Below, in pieces: positions 55,101 to 64,000 of a stretch of 64,000 nt of DNA. Under the pieces are notes generated by a model, which was not told the origin of the DNA, searched no databases, and saw only the letters and a program-made list of their open reading frames with translations. Positions within the stretch are counted from its first letter, which is position 1; every line of letters starts with the position of its first letter. The translations under genes and the position numbers were made by a program. The stretch comes from Lasioglossum baleicum (Eukaryota; Arthropoda; Insecta; Hymenoptera; Halictidae): contig NW_027469179.1 of NCBI RefSeq assembly GCF_051020765.1, forward strand, positions 124,001 to 188,000. Direction: 5' to 3'.

Positions 55101-57086
55101 CAGCAAGTGGCAACGTTCTCGAACGGTCTGACTCTCGATTTTGCTTTTAATACATGGAAATACGGTGTGCATCTGCTAAAGTATCTACTAGCTTGTTTCC
55201 GTGAACATTATGCTCGGCACTCACTACAGCGGGTTAGGTTCTCGGAAGGATAGACGTTCGGTAAAAAGTTTGTTTCTAGATGAATAGGTAACGTTCAACA
55301 ATAATTTGACGTGTGACATTAATATTCACACCTTGAATTAATGTGCCTGTTACCAATACATTCCAGCGGATGTACTCCTGAAATGCCTGGTTTGACTCTC
55401 GGAATTCAGGGATAGGTTATGCTACAGACTTATCCGTTCGATTCTCAAAGAAGTTGCTAACTTTCTCGCAGGTTTAACCCTCGACATTCTGATTCATAGA
55501 TGAAATTAAGTTGCCCGTCACTAAAATTTATACAATCATGCTTCCCTGGCCATGGTGTTATGTTCACGGTGCAGCGGGTTTGTTTCTCCGAAGGTACGGC
55601 TATCAGTGAGAAGGCATACTCTATACCAATAGAAAACGTGGTGCAACTTGTGGTCCTGTACTTTAATAATTATACGGTGAAGTAGGATGTTTGTGCCGAT
55701 ACTGTACAGCGCGTTTACTTCCAGAGAACCTGGTTTGACTCTCGGAATCACAAGGATACCTGCAGCATTTGACTTAGCCATTCGAGACTCAAGGAATGTG
55801 ATAACGTACCAGTATGGTTCGACTCTCTATCTTCTAACTTATACATGAAATTAAGGTGATCGTCAATGACATGGTGACTAACTTCTTTCTCCGAACTCGA
55901 AGTTGTACTGCCGGTACAGCGGGTTAAGTTCTTGAACGGTAAGGTCTTCACTAAAACTTTTGACATTAAACCAAATGGTAACGTTCTGGAAACCATAGAC
56001 TGTCAACTTTAATATTTAAACCGTGAATTAAGTTGTCTACTGCCTGCAGTGTACAGCGAATTGACTCCCGGAATACCTGGTTTGACTATCGGAATCGCAG
56101 GACAGGTGAAGCCATTGACTTAGCCGTAAATCTCACACAGAAAATGCTAACGTTCTCGAAGGGTTTGACCCTCAATCTTCTTATTCATAAAGAAATTAAT
56201 GTCTCCCTCACTAAAATGTTCTGCTAGTTTGATACCCTCATCACGATGTTACGCTCTCAACGATACGGGTGAGGTTCGCGGAAGGTATGGCCTTTTGTAA
56301 AACGTTAGACTATATAGCAATTAGTAACGTTCTCACATGGTCTGACGATACATTTTATATTCAATTCTGCGAATTAAGATATCTATTGCCAGTACGGTTC
56401 AGTGGATTTACTCCCGGAAAACCGTGTTTGGCTCTCGTAATCGCAGGATGGGTGTAGCTATTGACATAGCTGTTCGTCTCACACAGAAGGTGGCAACGTT
56501 CTCGAGCGGTTTGACCCTCGATCTACTTATTCACAGTGAAATTAAGATCCTATCACTAAAATCTGCAATAATTTGATGCTCTGTGCACGAAGTTATACCC
56601 ACGATACTACGGCTTATGATCTCGGCACGTAAGGTTTGCCATAAAGAATGTGACTTTATACCAATTTGTACCGATCTCAAATCATTTGAGTCTCTACTTC
56701 AATATTCGTGTAGTGAATTAATGTTTGTATTGCCAATACTGCTCAGAGCCGATTTACTCTCGGATTACGTGGTGTTACTCTCCGAATTACAGGATAAGTG
56801 GAGCTATAGACTTATTTGTTCGACTCTCAAAGATGGTTGCAACGTTCTCGAACGGTTTGACCCTCGATATTCTAATTCATACTTGTAATTAAGGTTCCGG
56901 ACACTAAATTGTATATCAATGTGTTCCCCTAAACACGTAGCTATACCCTCGATACGGCGGGCTAGCTTCTCGGACGGTAAGATCTTCGGTAAAACGTTTG
57001 TCTTTATAGCAATAGGTAACGTTCTCAAACAGTTTGATGTCCTACTTTCCTATTCAAACCCTGAATTAAGGTGTCTATTGGAAATA
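52103..57086 (-). repeat. Satellite block 6, - orientation (~14 units)
   Basis: Minus-strand anchors lie at 52347, 52691, 53037, 53346, 53680, 54027, 54372, 54709, 55055, 55401, 55745, 56092, 56437 and 56784. The step to 53346 is short (309 bp) because about 37 bp are missing near 53,250; the others are 334-347 bp. The run 53,490-53,985 shares many diagnostic differences with 24,590-25,075 in block 4. No gene was seen. Confidence 0.93.
53238..53262 (-). repeat. Deletion breakpoint (~37 bp lost)
   Basis: ATAGAAGTGTTAAGTGTAC is missing most of the A core. The anchor step is 309 bp. Confidence 0.65.
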
Positions 57087-57098
57087 TCCGTCCAGAAA
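57076..57098. other. Orientation junction 6 (- to +)
   Basis: The - half A (GAATTAAGGTGTCTATTGGA) abuts + half B (CCGTCCAGAAAGTTACTACC) at about 57,086. The phases differ and no foreign bases lie between. Confidence 0.83.
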
Positions 57099-57736
57099 GT
57101 TACTACCTTCTTTGAGAGTCGAACGGTTGAGTTAATAGCTTCAACCTATTGTTGTGATTCCGGGAGTCAAGCCTGGTAATACAGGGGTAAATCTGCTGAA
57201 CAGTATTGGCAGTAGACAGCTCTATTCACGGCTTGAATATTACAGTAGAGCGTCAACCGTCTGAGTGCATTACTAATTGGTGTAACGGGAAACGTTTTAC
57301 CGAAGGCCTTACCTTCCGCTAACCTTAGCGCCTTTATCGAGGGAATAAGTTCGTGTTCAGAGAATGAAATTAGTATTCATTTCAATGACGGCATCCTCAG
57401 CTTCATGTATGAATTGGGAGATCGATGGTCATACCGCTCGAGAACGTTGCCACCTACTGTGAGAAACGAACGGCTAAATAAATAGCTTCGCATGTCCTGT
57501 GATTCCGTATGTCAAAACCAGGTATCCCGGTAATAAATGCGCTGTACAGTATGGACAATAGATTCCATAATTCGCGGAGTGAATATTGAAATAGATCGTC
57601 AGACCATGTGAGAACGTTACTAATTGCCATAGGGTCAAACTTTCTATCGAATACCTTACCGTCCGAGAAAATAACCCGCCGGATTGAGGGTACATCACCG
57701 TGTCCAGAGGCACGAACTATAATACATATTATAGAT

Positions 57737-57756
57737 CAGCATCTTCCAGCATCTTC
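57737..57756 (+). repeat. Exact 10-bp tandem duplication
   Basis: CAGCATCTTC occurs twice in succession, accounting for the 356-bp anchor step. It looks like recent slippage. Confidence 0.85.
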
Positions 57757-60700
57757 ATTTCATCCATGAATTAGAGGATCGAGGGTCAAACAGGTAGAAG
57801 AATTAGAACCTTCTTTCAGATTCAAACGGCTGAGGCAGCAGCTTCATACATCCTGTGACTCAGAAACTCAAACGGGATAAGCCGTGAGTGAATGCGCTCT
57901 ACAGAATTGGCAATATATATCTTAATTCGCAGATTGAATATTACAATATAGCGTAGCACTGTGTGAGAACGATACTAATTGATATAAAGTCCATCGTTTT
58001 ACCCAAAGCCGTACCATCCGCGAACACCACCCGCTTCATCGAGAGTATAACTTCGTGTCCAGAGTATCTAATTAGTAAACAATTTAGTGACGGGGACCTT
58101 AATTTCATTATGAACAGGAAATAAAAGGGTCAAGCGTTTCGAGAAAGTTACCAACTTTTTTGAGAATCGAACGGATCAGTCAATAGCTCCACCTATCCTG
58201 TGACTCCGAGAGAAAATCCAAGTATTCCTGGAGTAAATCCGCTGAATAGTATTGTTAACAGACACCTTAATTCACGGTTTGAAAGTTAATGTAGAGCGTT
58301 AATCCGATTGGGAACGATACCAATTGTTATAAAGTCAAACGTTTTACCGAAAGCCTTACCCTCTGATTATCAAACCGGCTGAATAGAGATTATTACACCG
58401 TGTCCCGTAAAAGAAGTTCGAACCCATTTCAGTGACGGGCACCTCATCCTCATGTATGAATTAGAAGACCGGGGGTCAAACCGTTCGAGAAAGTCGCCAC
58501 CTTCTCCGAGAGACGAACATCTTAGTTAATGGCTCCACCTATCCTGTGATTCCGAAAGTCTAACGAGATATTCCGGTAGTAAATGCGCTGCACAGAATTG
58601 GCAATAGACACGTTAATTGACGGTTTGCATATTGAAGAAGAGTGTCAAATTGTTTGAGAGCACTGCCAACTGGTATAAACTCAAACAGTTTACAGATTCC
58701 CTTACCTACGGAGAACCAAACTCGCCGTTTCGACAGTATAACTGGGTGTTCGGAGAAAGAAATTCGTCATCATTTCAGTGACCGTCGCCTTAACTTCATG
58801 TATGAATCAGAAGATCGCGAGGCAAACTCTGCCAGAATGTTAGCCCCTTCTTTGACAATAGCACATATATGGCAATAGCTTCACCTATCCTGTGATTCCG
58901 AAAATCACACCAGGTACATCAGGAGTAAATGCGCTAAACTGTATTAGCAATAGACAACTAAAATCACGGTTTGAATATTAATGTAGAGCGTTAAACCATT
59001 CAAGAACGTTTCCAACTGGTACAAAGTCTTGCGTATCATCGAATAACTTATCTTCCTAGAACCAACACCCAACTAGCGATTGTCTACCTTAGTGTTGCAG
59101 GAAAGTGAATAGTGAATATTTTAGAGGAGGGTCAACATAAGTACATGTATGAATAGGAAAATGCAGAGTCCATGCGTTCGAGAACGATACCATCCATTTT
59201 AAGAACCGAGCGTCTAAGTCATTGGTTTCACAGATCTTGTTATTCCGTTGATCAAACCAGCAATTCCGGGAATCAATCCATTGTGCAGCATTACCAATGG
59301 AAATCTTATTTCAAGGTACGAATATTAATGTCGAGAGTGAAACCATTCGAGATCGTGATTAATTGCTATGGAGTCGAGGCTTACGCAAAAGATATTCCCT
59401 TCCGAGAGACAACATCCACTGTAGCGAGAGTATAACTTGGAGTCCAGAGAAACACATTAGTATACATTTTAGAGAGGGACACCATATATTCGTGCATGAA
59501 ATACAAGATGGAGGATCAAACCGTTGGAGAACGTTGCCACCTTCCGTGGGAGCCGAACGGCTTAGTCAATAGCTTCACCAATCCTGTGTTTGGGATAAGC
59601 TAACCAGGTATTCCGGAAGCAAATCCGCAGAAAAGTATAGGCAATGTACACCTTAAACAACGGTTTCAATATCAAAATGGATCGTCACACCGGCTGAGAA
59701 GGTTACCAACTACTATAACTTCAAGCGTATTACCGGAGACTTAACCTTCCGCGAATCTCACCGACTTCAGCGAGAGTATAAGTTTGTGATAGGAGAAACA
59801 AATTAGTACTCATTTGAGTGACAGCACCTGTATGAACTAGAATACCGATGGTCAAATCGTTCGCGGACGTTTCCTCCCTCTATGAGGGTGGCTAATTCTA
59901 TTGCTTCATCTATCCTCTGATTTCGGGAGTCAAATAAGGTAATCCGGGAGTAGGAAAGCTGAAAAATTTTGGCAATAGACACCTTAATTCAGGGTTTTAA
60001 TATTACTGTAGAACGTTATACTATTTGTGAGCGTTCCAAATTGGCATAAAGCCAAACGTTTTGACAATGGCCGTACCTTTCGCGAACCACACAGCCTTCA
60101 TAGAGAGTATATGTTCGTGCTCAGAGAGTAAAATTAGTATTTATATCTCTGACGGCACCGTAACATCTTGTACGAATTAGTAGATCGAAGATTAAATCGC
60201 TCGAGAACGTTGCCACCTTCTTTTTGAGATGAACGGCTAAGTCCATCGCTTCACAGATCCTCCGATTCCGAGAGTCAAACCAGGTAGTCCGAGAGTATAT
60301 CCGCTGAAGAGGATTGGCAATAGGTAACATAATTCGCGGAGTGAAAATAAAAATTGAGCGTCACACCGTGTCAGAACGTTACCAATTTCTATAAAGTCAA
60401 TCGTATCACGCAATGCCTTACCGTCCGCGAAGCTAACCCGCCCAATCGAGAGTATAGCTACGTGTTTGCGGATACACATAAGTAAACATTTTTGTGACTG
60501 CGACATTTATTTTGTTAGGAATATGTAAATCGAGGATTAAACCGTTCGGGAATATTACTACCCTCTGTGAGAGACGAACGGCTAAGTCAATAGCTTCACT
60601 GTACCTTCTGAATCCGAAAGTAAAACCAGATATTCCGGAAGCTAATGCGCTGTACTTTATTAGGAACAGACACCTCAATTCATGAATTGAAAATTGAAGC

Positions 60701-61409
60701 AGGTCGTCTAACCGTTGTAGAATATTCCATATTCGTGTCAGGTTAAAATTCTTACAGAACGCCTTACCCTACGTAAAACTGAACCCCTGTATCGAGAGTA
60801 TAACACTGTTTTCTGAAGTACGAACCATTATGCATTTTGGAGACGAGCACCATAATTTCAAGTATGAATTAGAAGATCGAGGGTTATACCAATCTTGATG
60901 CTTGCAACCTTGTCTAAGAGATGAACGGCTAAGTCATTAGTTTCACGTATCCTGCGATTTCGAGAGTCAATCCAGGTATTCTGGGAGTAAATCCGCTGAA
61001 CATTATTGGTAATAGACTCCTTAATTCACGGCTTCAATTTTAAAATAGAGCGTCAAATCGTGTGAGAACGTTACTAATTGCTATAAGGTCAAACGTTTTA
61101 CCGTATGCCTTACCGTCCGACAAGCCAATCCGCCCAATCGACCTACGTTATCAGGGAAACGCATTAGAACTATTTTAGTGACGGGGACCATAATTTCAGT
61201 ATGAATACGAAGATCGGGGGTCAAACTGTTCGAGAGCATTACCACCATCTATGAGAAATGAACTGCTACGTCTGTAGCTTCACCTATCCTGTGATTCCGA
61301 TAGTCAATTCCTGGTATAAATTCGCTGTACACTAATGGCAATCGACACCTTAATTGACGGTTTGACTATTAAAGCTGGCCGTCAAGCCGTTGTATATCAT
61401 TTCGCAATG

Positions 61410-61445
61410 GTGTATGTCAAACTTCGACCGAGTATCAAACCGTTG
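61410..61445 (+). repeat. Deletion breakpoint (~133 bp lost)
   Basis: Half A (TGGTGTATGTCAAACTTC) joins half B (GACCGAGTATCAAACCGTTG). The anchor step is 213 bp. The parent unit is the subtype with GTTGTAGAACATTACC seen intact near 60,700. Confidence 0.75.
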
Positions 61446-64000
61446 GAGAACGTTACCACCTTCAGTGAGAGACGAACGACTAAGTCAATAATTTCACCTA
61501 TCCTGTGATTCCGAAAGTCATACTGGGTACTCTGCGAGTTAATCGGCTGAACAGTGTTGGCAACAGACACCCTAGTTCACGATTTGAATCTTAAAGTACT
61601 GCGTGAATTCATTGTAGAATGTTACAAATTGTTATATGGTGAATTTTTTTCCGGAGACCTCACCCTCCTAGAAACAGATCCGCTGTATCGAGAGCATAAC
61701 TGCGTGTTCAGTGGTTCGAACTAGTATACATATTTGTAACGAGCACCATCATTTCATGCATGAAATAGGAGGTCCAGGGTCAATCGGTTCGAGAATGTTA
61801 CCACCTTACTTGAGAGTCGCACAGCTAAGTCAATAACTTCACCTATCCTGGGATACTGTCAGTCACACCAGGCACTGCGGGAGTAATTCCGCTGAACAGT
61901 ATTGGCATTGACGCAGTAATTCACAGTATGTTTATTAAGGTAGAGAGTCAATCCGTTTCAGAATGCTACCAATTCCTATAATCTCAAACGCTTTACTCAA
62001 GACCTTACCCTCCGAAAGCATATCGCCCTGTACCGAGAGTATAATGTGGTGTTCATAGGAACAAATTAGTATACATTTTAGTGACAGACACCTTAATTTC
62101 ATGTACGAGTTAGAAGACCGGGTATAAAACCGTACATTATGTAACCAGCATTTTTGGGAGTCGCAGAGCTACGCCAATAGCTTCACCTATCCTGTGATTC
62201 CGAGAGACAAACCAGGTAGACTGCGACTAAACCCGCACAACAGTATTATAATTAGGCAAGCTATACCTCGTTATCAATCTTAAGGAACAGTGTCAAACCA
62301 TTGTAGACCGATATCTATTGTTATACAGTCATCCTTGTTACCGAAGGCCTTACTTTGAGAGAGCGCATCACGATGTATCTAGAGTATAACTTCGCGACCA
62401 AGGAAGCAAATTGGTATATATTTTAGTGACAGCACCCTGAATTTCGTGTGCAAATAAAAAGATCGAGTGTCAAACCTATCGAGAACGTTATCAACTTTCT
62501 TGGGAGTAGAACGGATAAGTCAATAGCATCACCTATCATGTGATACCGAGAATCAAGCCTGGAATTCCAGAAGTAAATCCGCTGAACTGTATTCGCAAAA
62601 AACATCTTAATTGTCAGTATGAATAATAAAGTAGCGAGTCAATCCGTTGGAGATCGTAACCAATTATTATAACGTCATACTATTTACAGAATACCTTACC
62701 TTCCTAGAACCGAAACCGCGGTGTAGAGTATCATGCTTAGTGCCAGCGGATACCAATTGGTAGACTTTTTGGCAGACGCACAGCTTTTTTTCATGTATGA
62801 ATAGCAAAATTGAGTCCAGCAATTGCAGGACGATTTCACTTTCTTTAAAAGCCCCACATCTACGTCAATAGCTTCTCCTTTCCTGTGATTGCCATAGTCA
62901 GATCACGAATCCTAGGCTTAAATGCGCTGGTCAATATTGGCAATAGATACCGTAATTCACGGCATGAATATTATGGTTGAAAGTCAAACCGACGAGAACA
63001 TTACCAATTGGTATAATGTCATTATTTCTAACCTATACCTTACATTCCGGGAACGTTAGCCGCTGTAGCGAGTGTCGTGCTTTGGGTTCACAGGATCGAA
63101 TTAGTAGACATGTTAGCAAACGGACACCTTAATTTCATGTATGAATTAGAAGATCAGGTGTCAAGCCGAACGGGACCGTTACCAGCTTTGTTGCGAGTCG
63201 AACGGCTAAGTCAATAGCTTCACATATCTTGTGATTCCGAAAGTCAAACCTGGTATTCCGGGAGTCCATCCGTTTTGTCAATATTGGCAATCGACACCGT
63301 AGTTCACTGTTAGAATATTAAAGTACAGTGTCAAATATTTGTAGTAACATATTTGAGTGATGTCAAAAGATTTACAGAATGTTTTACACTCCGAGAAACT
63401 CACCCATTGCATCGAAAGTATAACTTCGCGTTCAGTGAAAGAAATTAGTATACATCCTTGTGTCGCGCACCATAATTTCGTGTACGATGTAGATGATGAG
63501 GGTCAAACCTTTCGCGAACGTTGGCACCTTCTGTGAGAGACGAATGGCAAAGTCAATTGATTCACCTAACCAGTGATTATGAGAGTCAAACCTGGTAATC
63601 GTGGACTAAATGCACTGTGTTGGCAGTAGGTACCTTAATTCGCGGAGTGAATATTATCATCGAGCTCCACACCGTGAGAGAACGTTACTAATTGCTATGA
63701 AGTCAATCGTTTTACCGAATTCCATACCGTTCGAGAAGCTATCCCACCGTTTCGAGAGTATAGCTATGTGTTTAGTGAAACACATTAGTATACAATTTAG
63801 TGACGGCTCCTTAATTTCATGCATGAGTTAGAAGATCCAGGGTCAATCGGTTCGAGAGTGTTACAAACTTACTTGAGAGTCGCAAAGCTAAGTCAATAGC
63901 TTCAGCGATCCTGAGATACTGAAAGTCACACCTGGTATTGCGGGAGTAAATCCTCTGATCCGTATTGGCATTAACTCAATAATTCAGTGTATGTATATTA

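Larger units (their letters stand above)
1..64000. repeat. Dimeric ~346-bp satellite array filling the window
   Basis: Every part of the window can be read as copies of one unit of about 346 bp, on one strand or the other. Successive anchors (end of TGTGATTC on + copies) fall at 60, 393, 739, 1086, 1432, 1778, 2124 and 2469, and in the same way elsewhere. Hand-measured spacing is mostly 340-348 bp. The unit has two related halves of about 172 and 174 bp, close to the nucleosome-scale unit length of many centromeric satellites (human alpha satellite about 171 bp, Arabidopsis about 178 bp); that is a comparison of size, not of sequence. I see no gene, transposon or RNA gene interrupting it. Copies differ mainly by substitutions. 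I do not recognise the family, and function (centromeric or other heterochromatin) is inference only. Confidence 0.95.
57087..64000 (+). repeat. Satellite block 7, + orientation (~20 units, runs off the window)
   Basis: Anchors lie at 57160, 57505, 57861, 58206, 58552, 58898, 59245, 59591, 59923, 60268, 60613, 60960, 61298, 61511, 61857, 62200, 62546, 62892, 63238, 63579 and 63919. The 356-bp step contains an exact 10-bp tandem duplication at 57,737-57,756. The 213-bp step to 61511 reflects a loss of about 133 bp near 61,422. The array continues past the end of the window. No gene was seen. Confidence 0.93.

Noticed and set aside
4940..57098. Transposable element insertion at the orientation switches
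   Set aside because: At all six switches satellite abuts inverted satellite within about 10-20 bp. There is no terminal repeat, target-site duplication or element sequence.
1..64000. Possible CENP-B box in the unit
   Set aside because: The minus-strand reading TTCGGTAAAACG resembles the left half of the known box (TTCGNNNNANNCGGG), but its CG is one base too early and the CGGG is lacking. In the A-rich variants (for example 31,787) the spacing is wrong the other way. I saw no copy matching all essential positions.
1..64000. CRISPR-like array
   Set aside because: The repeats are hundreds of base pairs long, diverged and contiguous. There are no short identical repeats separated by unique spacers and no cas genes.
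1..64000. Identity with Arabidopsis-type ~178-bp, primate alpha ~171-bp or Rhynchospora Tyba ~172-bp satellites
   Set aside because: Only the subunit length is similar. I could recognise no sequence match to those families by eye, and a search could not be run.

Overview
The whole 64 kb window is satellite DNA. I found no protein gene, RNA gene, transposon, CRISPR array or single-copy sequence in it. A diverged repeat with a basic period of about 346 bp runs from the first base to the last, in roughly 184 copies. This points to a eukaryotic heterochromatic region, such as a centromere, pericentromere or large heterochromatic block. The sequence does not say which organism or lineage, and I do not recognise the monomer as a named satellite family. 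All observations were made by reading the sequence and hand-measuring the distance between recurring anchor words. No alignment was computed.

The 346-bp unit is itself a diverged dimer. Half A (about 172 bp) and half B (about 174 bp) share a CACCTTAATT word followed about 35 bp later by a core close to CAAACCGTTYGAGAACGTTA. Between these shared blocks the halves differ. A carries GGTATTCCGGGAGTAAATCC and GGCAATAGACACC. B carries CCGCTGTATCGAGAGTATAA and GTGACGGGCACC. In intact stretches the spacing of one anchor (TGTGATTCCGAGAG on + copies) is almost always 340-348 bp, so substitutions greatly outnumber indels. By eye each copy differs from the consensus at something like one position in five.

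The array changes direction six times. Calling + the direction that reads TGTGATTCCGAGAG, the blocks are: 1-4,948 (+), 4,949-13,387 (-), 13,388-20,611 (+), 20,612-37,565 (-), 37,566-52,102 (+), 52,103-57,086 (-) and 57,087-64,000 (+). Each switch is abrupt, within about 10-20 bp, with satellite directly abutting inverted satellite and no foreign DNA between. The switch at about 20,611 is close to a true dyad; the others join different phases of the unit.

On top of the dimer there is degraded higher-order structure. Several monomer subtypes, recognisable by shared diagnostic substitutions and small indels, recur kilobases apart and in collinear runs. Examples are about 48.6-49.4 kb with 62.6-63.4 kb, 11.9-12.6 kb with 29.9-30.6 kb, and 24.6-25.1 kb with 53.5-54.0 kb. 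One private small duplication occurs in both orientations (about 2.77, 12.79 and 26.92 kb). A set of local rearrangements (A/B hybrid junctions, tandem duplications of 60-101 bp, deletions of 37-196 bp, and three long homopolymer runs) breaks the regular spacing. Open reading frames in the window are chance openings in the repeat and are not annotated as genes.
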